From: Pseudonocardia hierapolitana
GTDB lineage: Bacteria > Actinomycetota > Actinomycetes > Mycobacteriales > Pseudonocardiaceae
NCBI RefSeq assembly: GCF_007994075.1
Contig: NZ_VIWU01000001.1
Span: 6,324,001-6,388,000, forward strand
Direction of reading: 5' to 3'
DNA length: 64,000 nucleotides
The notes beneath the pieces were generated by a model that worked only from the letters and a program-made list of their open reading frames with translations, searched no databases and had not been told where the DNA came from. This document shows positions 43,930-62,107 of the stretch, one piece after another. A program made the position numbers and the translations under genes. Numbering within the stretch: the stretch's first letter is position 1; each line of letters begins with the position of its first letter.

Positions 43930-44264
43930 GCCGGCACCGTACGGCCCGGCCCCGACAGCGTCCCCGCAGGTCCCACGGCTGGAATGTGTCGGTGAGACTG
44001 TCACGCTCGGCCCGGGAGAAGGGGGACCCGAGCCGGCCGGATGCGAGGAGGGCGACGCCGGCCGGGGTCGCACCCTGCACGGCGAGCACCGTGGCAGTGG
44101 CCGCACCGGTCGTCCGCGCGGCCGGCCGTCCGCTCGCGGCGGGCGATCTCGGTGCTCACGCTGGTGGGGTGGGAAGGACGCCTACCTCTCGCGGGCCGCG
44201 CAGCGCTTCGGGGAGGTCGCGGTCTCCTGGTTCCGCGCCCCTGTAGCCGGACGCGCTGCGGGAA
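43930..44264. other. Intergenic region without a recognised gene
   Basis: About 335 bases. A minus-strand frame near 44089-43970 (LAVQGATPAGVALLASGRLG) has coding-like third positions but no complete gene and no recognised family; it may be a gene remnant. Otherwise nothing identifiable. Confidence 0.4.
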
Positions 44265-45008
44265 TCAGCCCGGAGGTGCGGGGGTGGTGGCGGCGAAGAG
44301 GTTGCGTTGCACCTCCGCGCGGTATCCGGCCAGTGCCCTGTCCACGTGGACGTGCATCGCCGACTCCGCCGCCTCGGTGGCCCCGTCGGCGACGGCGGCG
44401 GCGATGGCCTGGTGCTCGGCGGCGCCTCGACGCATCCCGGTGCCGGGTTCGGTGCCGAGCCCGACGGTCAGGACCCTGAGTTTGAGTGCGGAGATCGTCT
44501 CCACGATGGAGGCCAGGAACGTGTTGTGCGCGGCCTCCGCGAGGGCCCGGTGGAACTCCTCGTCCGCCTCGATGAACGCGGCCTGGTCGTCGGACTCGGC
44601 GGCGGCGACCGTGCGCTCGGCGAACTCCCGCAGCGCGCGGACTTGTACGGGGGTGGCCCGCTGGCTGGCCAGCGCCGCCGTCTGCCCCTCGATCGTCCGA
44701 CGGCACTCGAACAGCATCTCGACGTGTTCGAGGTTCTCGACGAGCAGGCTGCCCCAGATCTCCGGCGGTAGCCGGTCGTCCGGGCGTGCCACGAAGATCC
44801 CCGCGCGCTTGCGCACGGTGAGGTGACCGCGCGCGCACAGCAGCTTGACGGCCTCGCGTGCCACCGTGTGACTCACCCCGAGCTCGGCGGCGAGCTGCTT
44901 CTCGGTCGGCAGCCGGTCGCCAGGGCTCAGGCCGGCCGCGCGGATGTGCTCGAGTATCCGCTCCGCGGCGATCTGGTAGCCCGGGCGGTACGCCCGCTCA
45001 TCGGTCAC
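44265..45008 (-). CDS. GntR/FadR-family transcriptional regulator
   Basis: 247 residues. The GntR winged helix is typical (AERILEHIRAAGLSPGDRLP, TEKQLAAELGVSHTVAREAV, ARGHLTVRKRAGIFVA). The FCD effector domain (about 90-235) is all-helical with metal-binding His positions (EADEEFHRALAEAAHNTFLA; GAAEHQAIAAAVADG). The gene is divergent from an enolase-superfamily enzyme and sugar importer, and two symmetric operators lie between, so it most likely represses them and responds to a sugar acid. GTG start at 45008. Confidence 0.9.
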   Translation of the reverse strand: MTDERAYRPGYQIAAERILEHIRAAGLSPGDRLPTEKQLAAELGVSHTVAREAVKLLCARGHLTVRKRAGIFVARPDDRLPPEIWGSLLVENLEHVEMLFECRRTIEGQTAALASQRATPVQVRALREFAERTVAAAESDDQAAFIEADEEFHRALAEAAHNTFLASIVETISALKLRVLTVGLGTEPGTGMRRGAAEHQAIAAAVADGATEAAESAMHVHVDRALAGYRAEVQRNLFAATTPAPPG

Positions 45009-45057
45009 GTCCTCCCCCTCACCGTTGCTCGACTGGCGTCGATCCTCTCGCGGCCAA

Positions 45058-45072
45058 AGTTGGATAGCAACT
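45058..45072. promoter_or_regulatory. FadR-type operator candidate 1
   Basis: AGTTG-GATAG-CAACT, a perfect 5-5-5 inverted repeat, 50 bases upstream of the regulator start. Its arms match those of the second site at 45113-45129. Confidence 0.6.
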
Positions 45073-45112
45073 ATTGACCCCTCCTTGCGGCCGATCTAGC
45101 CTCCTCCGCGTT

Positions 45113-45129
45113 ATTAGTTGGCAACTAAT
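45113..45129. promoter_or_regulatory. FadR-type operator candidate 2
   Basis: ATTAGTTG-G-CAACTAAT is a perfect 8-1-8 palindrome, strikingly AT-rich for this genome, upstream of the enolase gene. Shared arms AGTTG/CAAC with site 1 suggest one regulator binds both. Confidence 0.75.
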
Positions 45130-45359
45130 GGCAGTGGATCAAGGGAGATCACATGGGACTCGACCTCGACCGTGCGGCGGGCACGTCTCGGCCGCGTCGG
45201 TGGAGTGGACCCGTCGCGATGCCCACATCCGTCCACTGCCGCGACCGCCATTTCCCGCACGCGACGTTCCGCGGTCCCACGGCGCGGGGCTCGTCCACCG
45301 ATGCCCCGCTGCGATCCGGGACGACCGGCGCGCGCAGCGCTCGACCCCGAGGAGAAGAC

Positions 45360-46550
45360 GTGGTTGCCGTCACCGGCGTGACGACCAGAGTGTTCCAGGT
45401 TCCCCTGCAGCGCCCGATCGGCGACGCCAACGATCCCGTGGGACGCAGCCGTGCCACGGTCATGGCGGTGCAGCTGGAGACCGACGAGGGCCTCACCGGC
45501 CTCAGCCTCGGGAACCCGGGGTCCCGGCAGACGGTCGTCGAGTTCGCGGAGATGCTCGTGGGGGAGGACCCCGCAGGTGTCCGCGGGCTCTGGCAGCGGA
45601 TGGCCGACCGCGCCTTCAAGGGCGGCGTCGAGGGGATCGTCAAGGAGGCGATCTGCCACCTCGACGTCGCACTGTGGGACCTCAAGGCCAAGGCGAACGG
45701 CGAGCCGCTGTGGAAGACCCTCGGCGCCTCGTCCGGCCAGGTCCTGGCCTACGCGAGCGGGATCGACCTGCCGCTGTCGGACGAGGAGATCACCGCGTTC
45801 TACGGGCGGATGGCCGACCTCGGGATCACCTTGGGCAAGCTGAAGGTGGGCCGCGACCTCGAGGCCGACCTCCGGCGGATCGAGCTGATGCGCCAGGCCC
45901 TGAGCAAGGACGGGCGCACGGCCCGGCTCGCCATCGACGCCAACGAGTACTGGTCGCCGAAGGAGGCCGTGCGGTACGTCCGCGAGGTCGAGAAGACCTT
46001 CGACCTGGAGTGGTGCGAGGAACCGACGCGACGGTGGGACGTGCGCGGCCTCCGCGCCGTGTCCCGCCAGATCGCCACCGCCGTCGCCACGGGCGAGAAC
46101 CTGAACGGCACGTGGGACTTCCTCCCCCTGGTCCACGGCGAGGCCGTCGACATCGTGCAGGTGGGCCAGTACACGAGCGGCATCACCGGGGCGCTGCAGG
46201 TCGCGGAGCTCGCGGCGGCCTACGAGCTGCCGGTGGCGACCATGAACTGCCCCGGCGACTTCATGGCGCACATCGGCACGGTCATGCCGCTGCACCTCGG
46301 CGTCGAGCTGGTCTGGCCGGGGTGGGAAGCGATCGTCGACAACCACCAGGTCGTCGCCGACGGCTGGATCACCCTGAGCGACCGGCCCGGCCACGGCCTG
46401 GAGCTGCGCGCGGACGCCGAGCGGTACGAGGTGGACGAGCTGCCCTTCGGGGCGATGGTGTCGACGCAGGGGCGCCGCCGCAGGCACTCCTGGTCCGACC
46501 ACGTCGAACCGGGTTCGCCGGCCGCGGGCGCGGTGGCGGGGAGGGCGTGA
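45360..46550 (+). CDS. Mandelate racemase/muconate lactonizing enzyme (enolase superfamily) protein
   Basis: 396 residues, a normal family length. The N-terminal cap (VTGVTTRVFQVPLQRPIGDA) precedes a barrel with a Lys pair (LGKLKVGRDLEADL), metal ligands Asp (LAIDANEYWSPKEA), Glu (FDLEWCEEPTRR) and Glu (ATGENLNGTWDF), and a late active-site segment (MNCPGDFMAHIGTVMPLHLG). Members dehydrate or racemise sugar acids such as galactonate or talarate. The chosen GTG at 45360 follows GAGGAG. An in-frame ATG at 45153, with AAGGGAG before it, would add 69 Arg/Pro-rich, non-conserved residues. First gene of the FadR-controlled operon. Confidence 0.88.
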   Translation: MVAVTGVTTRVFQVPLQRPIGDANDPVGRSRATVMAVQLETDEGLTGLSLGNPGSRQTVVEFAEMLVGEDPAGVRGLWQRMADRAFKGGVEGIVKEAICHLDVALWDLKAKANGEPLWKTLGASSGQVLAYASGIDLPLSDEEITAFYGRMADLGITLGKLKVGRDLEADLRRIELMRQALSKDGRTARLAIDANEYWSPKEAVRYVREVEKTFDLEWCEEPTRRWDVRGLRAVSRQIATAVATGENLNGTWDFLPLVHGEAVDIVQVGQYTSGITGALQVAELAAAYELPVATMNCPGDFMAHIGTVMPLHLGVELVWPGWEAIVDNHQVVADGWITLSDRPGHGLELRADAERYEVDELPFGAMVSTQGRRRRHSWSDHVEPGSPAAGAVAGRA

Positions 46551-46552
46551 CG

Positions 46553-47857
46553 ATGACTCTCTCCACATCGAGGATCAGCCGGCGGACCCTGCTGCGCGGA
46601 GCGGGACTCGCGGCGGCGGGAACCGCGCTGAGCGCCTGCATCCCCGGGCCGGGAACGGGCAGCCCGGGCTCCTCCGGCGGATCGCAGAAGCTGCGCCTGC
46701 GCTACTGGGCGTGGGTCGACGACCCGACGTCGCGGGTGCTGAACGACCTGGCCGACCGGTTCAACGAGAACCACCCGTCGATCGAGGTCGACGTGGAGCT
46801 GATGCCGGCGAGCGCCGTGTACGAGCGGCTGCTCGCCGCGATCAACGCGGGCGACCCGCCGGACGCATCGGCGATCCACGTCAACAACGTCGCCGACGTC
46901 GCCGCGATGGGTGCGCTGCACCCGCTCGACCAGTACTTCGACGCGCTGCCGGACAAGGACGACTTCGTCCCCACCGCGGTGCTGGGCTCCCGCCTCGGCG
47001 ACGAGAGCGCCCCCTTGCACACCATGCCCTGGTACGGCCTGGTGAGCTACCTGTACTACCGGCCCGACTGGTTCCGGGCCGCCGGGCTGCCCGAGCCGCG
47101 TACGACCGACGACTTCGTTGCGGCCTGCCGCGCGATCACCGACCCGGCCGCAGGCCGGTACGGGTACGGATTGCGTGGGGCCACGCACGGCCACATCCAC
47201 TACTTCATCTGGCTGGCCACGCTGGGCGGCCTGGAAGCGGTGCGGGGCCAGGACGGCGGCCCGGTCTTCCACCAGCCCGAGCGAATCGCCGGCACCGACT
47301 GGTTCCTGGATCTCGCGCGCCGGCACGAGGTGGTGCCCCCCACCGCGTCCGGCGACGGGTTCGAGCAGCTGATGAACAACATGAAGGCCGGTGTCACCGG
47401 CACCGCCATCCACCACGTCAAGTCGTCGGAGACCCTCGTCTCGACGCTGGGCGCGGAGAACATCCGGGCGGTCCCGATGCCCGTGGGCCCGTCCGGGCAG
47501 CGGTGGACCGAGTTCGGCCCCAGCATGAACGCCGTCTACGCGGGCGGGCAGGACCCCGACGCCGCCTGGGAGTGGGTGTCCTACCTGGCCTCGCCCGAGG
47601 CGATGCGGATCTTCTGCACGGAGGACGGCGGGCTGCCGGTGCGTCAGTCGGTCGGCGCCGACCCGTACTTCCAGGAGAACCCGTTCGCGAAGGTGTCGAT
47701 CGACAGCCTCCCCGATGCGTACCTCATCCCGTTCACCGAGCGCGCGGGCTACGCGCGGCTCGCCGAGCAGACCTGGCCGCAGCTCACCCAGCCGGCCCTG
47801 TCCGGGGAGATGCCCAGCGCGGAGTTCGCGGGCCGCCTCGCCGAGGATGTGCGGTAG
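46553..47857 (+). CDS. Sugar ABC importer substrate-binding lipoprotein
   Basis: 434 residues. The signal peptide has a twin-arginine motif (SRRTLLRGAG) and lipobox LSAC (Cys29), then a Gly/Ser linker. The extracellular solute-binding fold (family 1, MalE/UgpB-like) follows: NDLADRFNENHPSIEVDVEL and LLAAINAGDPPDASAIHVNN, and DPDAAWEWVSYLASPEAMRI near the end. Substrate presumably a sugar or sugar acid, given the neighbouring enolase. ATG at 46553, seven bases from GGGAGGG; GTG at 46547 is possible. Confidence 0.9.
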   Translation: MTLSTSRISRRTLLRGAGLAAAGTALSACIPGPGTGSPGSSGGSQKLRLRYWAWVDDPTSRVLNDLADRFNENHPSIEVDVELMPASAVYERLLAAINAGDPPDASAIHVNNVADVAAMGALHPLDQYFDALPDKDDFVPTAVLGSRLGDESAPLHTMPWYGLVSYLYYRPDWFRAAGLPEPRTTDDFVAACRAITDPAAGRYGYGLRGATHGHIHYFIWLATLGGLEAVRGQDGGPVFHQPERIAGTDWFLDLARRHEVVPPTASGDGFEQLMNNMKAGVTGTAIHHVKSSETLVSTLGAENIRAVPMPVGPSGQRWTEFGPSMNAVYAGGQDPDAAWEWVSYLASPEAMRIFCTEDGGLPVRQSVGADPYFQENPFAKVSIDSLPDAYLIPFTERAGYARLAEQTWPQLTQPALSGEMPSAEFAGRLAEDVR

Positions 47858-47860
47858 ACC

Positions 47861-48817
47861 GTGAGCGCTGGTGCACCTGCAACCGCCGGCGTCGCGCGAC
47901 GCCAGGCAGGCACCCCACCGGCCACGCCGGTGCGGCGAGCCCGCCGCCGGCCCCGGGACCTCCTGCTCCCGTACCTGCTGCTGCTCCCGGCATGCGGCGT
48001 GGTGGCGCTGGTCGTGGCATTCCCGATCGCCCAGTCGATCGGCTACAGCCTGCACCACTACAACCTGCGCGAGCCGGACAACGTCTACTTCTCCGGCCTG
48101 GACAACTACGTCCGGGCGCTGACCGACGAGATGTTCTGGCGCGCGTTGCGGGCCACCGCGATCTGGGTCGGTGCGGTGCTGCCGATCCAGTTCGTGATCG
48201 GCATGGCGATCGCGGTGCTGATGAACCGGGCGTTCCCCGGCCGCCTCGTGCTGCGTGCGTCCGTCCTGTTGCCGTGGGTGGTGCCCAGCGCCGTGGTGGC
48301 GCTGCTGTGGCGCTGGCTCCTCGACGGCAACCTCGGCGTCGTCAACGACCTGCTGATCCGGATCGGTCTCATCGACACGGGCATCCCGTGGCTGAACGAC
48401 CCGAGCACGGCCATGGCCGTCGTCGTGATCGCGATGACCTGGCACGGGATGCCGTTCTTCGCGCTGATGCTGCTGGCGGCCCTGCAGGCGGTGCCTGCGG
48501 AGATGTACGAGGCGGCCCACCTGGACGGTGCGTCGGCCCTCCAGCGGTTCCGCTACATCACCTGGCCCAGCATCATCGACACGATCCGCACGACGACGCT
48601 CCTGCGGATCATCTGGCTCGCGAACTCGATCGAGATCATCTGGATCATGACGGCCGGTGGGCCGAACTTCGCGACGACCACCCTGCCGGTGGTCACCTTC
48701 TTCGAGGCCGTGCGCGGGCTCGACTTCGGGTACGCGTCGGCGGTCAGCGTGCTGCTCGCGCTGATCCTGCTGGTCGTCGTGCACCTCTACGTCCGGCAGA
48801 TGCGGAAGGACGACTGA
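47861..48817 (+). CDS. Sugar ABC importer permease (MalF/UgpA-like)
   Basis: 318 residues with six membrane helices after a basic N-terminus. Family features are LLLPACGVVALVVAFPIAQS, PWVVPSAVVALLWRWLLDGN and the coupling EAA motif EMYEAAHLDGASALQRFRYI. GTG start three bases after the binding-protein stop. No ATPase gene is in the operon, so a shared MsiK-type ATPase elsewhere is likely, as is usual for actinobacterial sugar importers. Confidence 0.92.
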   Translation: MSAGAPATAGVARRQAGTPPATPVRRARRRPRDLLLPYLLLLPACGVVALVVAFPIAQSIGYSLHHYNLREPDNVYFSGLDNYVRALTDEMFWRALRATAIWVGAVLPIQFVIGMAIAVLMNRAFPGRLVLRASVLLPWVVPSAVVALLWRWLLDGNLGVVNDLLIRIGLIDTGIPWLNDPSTAMAVVVIAMTWHGMPFFALMLLAALQAVPAEMYEAAHLDGASALQRFRYITWPSIIDTIRTTTLLRIIWLANSIEIIWIMTAGGPNFATTTLPVVTFFEAVRGLDFGYASAVSVLLALILLVVVHLYVRQMRKDD

Positions 48818-48819
48818 CC

Positions 48820-49668
48820 ATGGCAACAGCTCTCCCGGTCGCCGCGCGCCGGCGCCGAAGCGTGTTCGTGATCTGGCTGCTGGCGGTCCCGGTCATCCTG
48901 CTGTCCCTCGGGCCGTTCCTGTGGCTGCTGAAGACGTCGGTCATGCCTGAAGCGCGCATCTTCGTCCGCCCGCTGGAGTACCTGCCGTCGCAGGTGACGC
49001 TCGAGAACTTCGTGATGCTGTTCGAGCGGATGAACTTCTTCGGCTACTTCGCCAACAGCTTCATCGTCGCGATCGGCAGCACCGTGCTCGGCCTGATCAT
49101 CTCGATGTCGTCGAGCTATGCGTTCGCCCGGTTCCGCTTCCGCGGCCGGCGCTTCTTCATGACGCTGTTCCTCGTCATCCCGATGTTCCCGACGGTGCTG
49201 ATCCTCATCCCGATCTACGACATCATGCGGGTGACCGGCCTGCTGAACACCTACGCGTCCTTGATCGTCGCGTACAGCTCCTTCACGATCCCGTTCGCGG
49301 TCTGGATGATGACCGGCTACTTCGCGGCCCTGCCGGTCGAGATGGAGGAGGCCGCCCGCGTGGACGGCTGCAGCCGGCTGGGCGCCTTCGTCCGGGTGCT
49401 GCTGCCGACGGCCGTTCCCGGGATCTCGGCGACGGCGCTCTACATCTTCATCGTCTCCTGGAACGAGTACACGTTCGCGGCGATGCTCGCGCAGGACGAG
49501 GCGGTACGGACGCTGCCGGTCGCGCTGCAGTTCTTCATCACCGAGTTCACGGTGAACTGGGGTCTGCTCGCCGCCGGTGGCGTGATCGTCTCGCTCCCGG
49601 TGATCCTGCTGTTCATCGTCCTGCAGCGGCAGCTGATCGCCGGCCTGACCGCAGGGGCCGTGAAGTAG
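48820..49668 (+). CDS. Sugar ABC importer permease (MalG/UgpE-like)
   Basis: 282 residues, six membrane helices. The N-terminal helix (VFVIWLLAVPVILLSLGPFL), the SSSYAFARFRFRGRRFFMTL segment and the EAA coupling motif EMEEAARVDGCSRLGAFVRV are typical of MalG-type permeases. Two bases separate it from the previous stop. It is the last gene of the operon and its stop lies in a bidirectional terminator. Confidence 0.92.
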   Translation: MATALPVAARRRRSVFVIWLLAVPVILLSLGPFLWLLKTSVMPEARIFVRPLEYLPSQVTLENFVMLFERMNFFGYFANSFIVAIGSTVLGLIISMSSSYAFARFRFRGRRFFMTLFLVIPMFPTVLILIPIYDIMRVTGLLNTYASLIVAYSSFTIPFAVWMMTGYFAALPVEMEEAARVDGCSRLGAFVRVLLPTAVPGISATALYIFIVSWNEYTFAAMLAQDEAVRTLPVALQFFITEFTVNWGLLAAGGVIVSLPVILLFIVLQRQLIAGLTAGAVK

Positions 49669-49716
49669 CGGCTGGCGACATCGCGTGCCGCCCACCCCGG
49701 AGCGGGTGAGCCGCTA
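49666..49716. terminator. Bidirectional terminator overlapping two stop codons
   Basis: Outer arms TAGCGGCT (49666-49673) and AGCCGCTA (49709-49716) pair perfectly and contain the stop codons of both convergent genes. Inside, CACCC and GGGTG form a second stem. Confidence 0.6.
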
Positions 49717-50718
49717 TGGCGTGATCTCGGGGCGCGGGTCCGCGGCTTGCGCGGGCGCGCCGTTCCCGATCCGTAGCCGGCGGAACGTCTGCGCCCAGCC
49801 GTGCACGTGGTCGAGCAGCTCGGGCGGCGAGACGATCTCCGCGTCGGCGCCGAGCGCGCCGAGCAGCATCGCGGGCCAGTCGAGCGAGTCCACCCGCATC
49901 CGCAGTCGGCACCGGCCGCCGCCTGCGTCCTCGACGGTGCCCCACCGCTCCACCAGGGCCCGCACGCGGGCGATCGGCGCGTCGACGACCAGCTCGACGT
50001 CCCACCCCGAGGCCCGCTGGTCCACCGACGCCCGCACGAACGCGGCGGCGTCCTCCGCAGGGAGCGCCCGGGGCAGGAACCGGGCGCCGGTCGTCCGCGG
50101 CGCGTCGATCCGGTCGGCGCGGAAGCTGCGCCAGTCGTGCCGGCCCAGGTCGTAGGCCACGAGGTACCAGCGCCGCCCGAGCGACACGAGCCGCAGCGGT
50201 TCCACGTGCCGGTCGGTGCGCTCGCCGTTTGCGGCGCGGTAGCCGAACTCGATCCGCTCGGTGTCGCGGCACGCCTGCGCGAGGGCGGTGAGGACGGCCG
50301 GGTCGGTCGCCGGGGCGGCGCCCCAGGTGACGGGCACGGTCATTGCCCGCAGCGCGTCCACCCGCCGTCGCAGCCGCGGCGGCATCACCTGCACCACCTT
50401 GGCGAGCGCGCGCACCGACGACTCGGCGATCCCGGCCACGCCGCCCTGTGAGGCGGCCTGCAGGCCGACCGCGAGGGCGACCGCCTCCTCGTCGTCCAGG
50501 ACGAGCGGGGGGAGCGCCGCGCCCGGGGCGAGCTGGTACCCGCCGTCGACGCCGCGGCTGGCCTCCACCGGGTAGCCGAGCTCCCGGAGCCGATCGATGT
50601 CGCGCCGCAGCGTGCGCACCGAGACGCCGAGCCGGTCGGCCAGCTCCGGCCCCGGCCAGTACCGGTGGGTCTGCAGCAGGGACAACAACCGCAGTGTCCG
50701 TGAGCTCGTGTTCGCCAT
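49714..50718 (-). CDS. HTH/WYL-domain transcriptional regulator
   Basis: 334 residues. N-terminal DeoR-like winged helix (TLRLLSLLQTHRYWPGPELA, then DRLGVSVRTLRRDIDRLREL), followed by the WYL domain (DRHVEPLRLVSLGRRWYLVA, then WRSFRADRID) and the WCX extension. Regulators of this layout are often divergent from the gene they control, here the DinB-family gene 120 bases away; they respond to nucleic acids or small ligands. ATG at 50718. Confidence 0.9.
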   Translation of the reverse strand: MANTSSRTLRLLSLLQTHRYWPGPELADRLGVSVRTLRRDIDRLRELGYPVEASRGVDGGYQLAPGAALPPLVLDDEEAVALAVGLQAASQGGVAGIAESSVRALAKVVQVMPPRLRRRVDALRAMTVPVTWGAAPATDPAVLTALAQACRDTERIEFGYRAANGERTDRHVEPLRLVSLGRRWYLVAYDLGRHDWRSFRADRIDAPRTTGARFLPRALPAEDAAAFVRASVDQRASGWDVELVVDAPIARVRALVERWGTVEDAGGGRCRLRMRVDSLDWPAMLLGALGADAEIVSPPELLDHVHGWAQTFRRLRIGNGAPAQAADPRPEITP

Positions 50719-50738
50719 GTCCGGAAGATTCTCGCCAA

Positions 50739-50783
50739 TTGAGGTCAGAAAGTGGCACTTGAGGGCCCTAACGTAGTCCTCAA
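50739..50783. promoter_or_regulatory. TTGAGG repeats between WYL regulator and DinB gene
   Basis: TTGAGG occurs at 50739-50744 and 50759-50764 (20-bp period), and its inverse CCTCAA at 50778-50783. They occupy the divergent promoter region and are candidate WYL-regulator sites. Confidence 0.4.
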
Positions 50784-50838
50784 CAGCGCCGATACCGAGA
50801 GCGAGAACCCGATGACCAGCACCCAGGAGGCCCCCGCC

Positions 50839-51369
50839 ATGATCACCACCGCGCTGACCGGCGAGCGTGCCGACATCCTCGAGACCCTCACGGCGCACCG
50901 CCAGTTCCTGCGTCACACCGTGCAGGGGCTCACCGACGACGAGGCCCGGCAGCGCACCACGGCGAGCGAGCTGACCCTGGGCGGGCTGATCAAGCACGTC
51001 GCCGAGATCGAGAAGGGATGGGTGGACTTCATCGTCGACGGGCCCGAGGCGATGGGCGGTGGGGTCGACTGGAGCGAGCCGTCGCCGGAGCTGATCGAGA
51101 GCTTCAAGGCCGGCTTCCAGTTGCTCCCGGACGAGACCCTGGAAGGCGTGCTCGCCCGCTACGACGAGGTCGCCCGGCGCACCGACGAGCTCGTCGCCAC
51201 CGTTGACCTCGACCTGTCCCACCCGCTCCCCGAGGCGCCGTGGTTCCCGAAGGGCGCCCACCGGTCGGCGCGCCGGGCCTTCCTGCACATCGTGGCCGAG
51301 ACGGCCCAGCACGCCGGGCACGCCGACATCATCCGGGAGTCCCTGGACGGCCAGAAGACGATGGGCTGA
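50839..51369 (+). CDS. DinB/DUF664 family protein
   Basis: 176 residues in a four-helix-bundle pattern: TGERADILETLTAHRQFLRH, then GLIKHVAEIEKGWVDFIVDG, and HIVAETAQHAGHADIIRESL with the metal-binding His residues (HVAE, HxxxxxxHxxH). Such proteins are probable thiol-dependent S-transferases (bacillithiol/mycothiol type) or of unknown function. The ATG at 50839 follows AGGAGG by eight bases; ATGs at 50812 and a GTG-like start at 50752 are in frame and could add 9 or more residues. Confidence 0.82.
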   Translation: MITTALTGERADILETLTAHRQFLRHTVQGLTDDEARQRTTASELTLGGLIKHVAEIEKGWVDFIVDGPEAMGGGVDWSEPSPELIESFKAGFQLLPDETLEGVLARYDEVARRTDELVATVDLDLSHPLPEAPWFPKGAHRSARRAFLHIVAETAQHAGHADIIRESLDGQKTMG

Positions 51370-51440
51370 GACCACTGCAGGCCGTGATCATGGTCTGCGG
51401 CACGTCCGGCGGTGGCCTCCCGCGGCATGATCCGCAGTAG

Positions 51441-53885
<2,445 letters not shown>

Positions 53886-53902
<17 letters not shown>

Positions 53903-54775
53903 GGCGCGGCTGGAGCGCGCAGGCGAGAAGGCGGGGGTCCTCGCCGAGGCGCTGCCGTGGCTGCAGCGGTTCCACGACAAGATCGTCGTGGTCAAGTACG
54001 GCGGCAACGCCATGATCGACGAGGAGCTCAAGCAGGCCTTCGCCCAGGACATGGTGTTCCTGCGCCTCGCAGGCATCCACCCCGTGGTCGTGCACGGCGG
54101 CGGCCCGCAGATCACCGCGATGCTCGACCGCCTCGGCCTGCCCGCCGAGTTCCGCGGCGGCCTGCGCGTCACCACCCCGGAGACGATCGACGTCGTGCGG
54201 ATGGTGCTGGTCGGGCAGGTCGGCCGGGAGCTCGTCGGGCTGATCAACAAGCACGGCCCGTACGCGGTGGGCCTGTCCGGTGAGGACGCGCACCTGTTCA
54301 CCGCGGAGCAGCGCACCGCGCTCGTCGACGGCGAGGCGGTCGACATCGGGCTGGTCGGCGACGTCGTGCACGTCAACCCGGACGCGGTGCTCGACATCGT
54401 GCGGGCCGGGCGGATCCCGGTCGTCGCGGGCGTCGCCCCGGACGTCGACGGGACGGTCTACAACATCAACGCCGACAGCGCGGCCGCCGCGCTGGCCGCG
54501 GCGCTGGGGGCGGCCAAGCTCGTCGTGTTGACAGACGTGGCGGGGCTCTTCGCGAACTACCCCGACCCGGAGTCGGTGATCAGCTCGCTCAGCGCCGACG
54601 AGCTGGAGCCGATGCTGCCCGGCCTGGCGAGCGGGATGGCGCCGAAGATGGAGGCCTGCCTCCGGGCGGTGCGCGGCGGGGTGCCACAGGCCCACGTGAT
54701 CGACGGGCGGGTGCCGCACTCGGTGCTGCTCGAAGTGTTCACCAGCGAGGGAGTCGGAACGATGGTGGTCCCGGA

Positions 54776-54779
<4 letters not shown>
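53886..54779 (+). CDS. argB: Acetylglutamate kinase
   Basis: 297 residues. The amino-acid-kinase fold starts [20 protein letters not shown], has [20 protein letters not shown], and ends [20 protein letters not shown]. Phosphorylates N-acetylglutamate. An N-terminal helix of about 25 residues, typical of arginine-sensitive hexameric enzymes, is present, so feedback inhibition by arginine is likely. GTG start at 53886. Confidence 0.96.
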
Positions 54780-61452
<6,673 letters not shown>

Positions 61453-61460
<8 letters not shown>

Positions 61461-62088
61461 CCTTCTCCCGCGGGAGGAGCTGGCCGTCGACGTCCCCGAG
61501 GCGGCCGTGCGGCTGCTCGGCTGCACGGTCGTCTCGGACACGCCCGAGGGCACGGTGGCGGTCCGGCTCGTCGAGGTGGAGGCCTACCGCGGCGCCGACG
61601 ACCCCGCGTCCCACAGCTTCCGCGGCCGCACCCCGCGCAACGCGGTGATGTTCGGGCCGGCCGGGCACCTGTACGTCTACTTCGTCTACGGCATGCACTT
61701 CTGCGCCAACATCACCGCGCTGGACGACGGTGAGGCGGGGGCGGTGCTGGTGCGCGCGGGCGAGGTCGTGTCCGACCTCGCCGTCGCCCGCGTGCGGCGC
61801 CCGACGGCCCGACGTGACGACGATCTCGCCAAGGGCCCGGCGCGGCTCGCGTCGCTGCTCGGGCTCGGGCGGGAGCACAACGGGGTGGACGTGACCGACC
61901 CCACGTCGCCGGTCCGGCTGCTGGCCGCGCCGCCGGTCGACCCCGCGCTGGTGCGCACCGGTCCGCGGGTGGGCGTGGCCGCAGCCCACGAGCTGCCGTG
62001 GCGGTTCTGGCTGGACGGGTCGCCCGCGGTCAGCCAGTACCGGCCGGGCCGCGGCGCGCCGATCACATCGACTGGACGTGTGGGGTAG
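61453..62088 (+). CDS. mpg: DNA-3-methyladenine glycosylase (AAG/Mpg family)
   Basis: 211 residues. Family motifs: VRLVEVEAYRGADDPASHSF with the catalytic Glu and Tyr, RNAVMFGPAGHLYVYFVYGM, CANITALDDGEAGAVLVRAG and DLAKGPARLASLLGLGREHN. Excises alkylated purines. GTG start overlaps the aminotransferase gene by eight bases. It precedes tyrS as in Mycobacterium, but with an iron-binding-protein gene inserted between. Confidence 0.94.
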
Positions 62089-62103
62089 GGCAGCCTAGCC
62101 TTC
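62085..62103. promoter_or_regulatory. IdeR/DmdR-like iron box
   Basis: GTAGGGCAGCCTAGCCTTC matches about 13 of 19 positions of the iron box TTAGGTTAGSCTAACCTAA. It lies five bases before the siderophore-binding protein start codon and overlaps the end of mpg. Confidence 0.6.
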
Positions 62104-62107
62104 GCGC

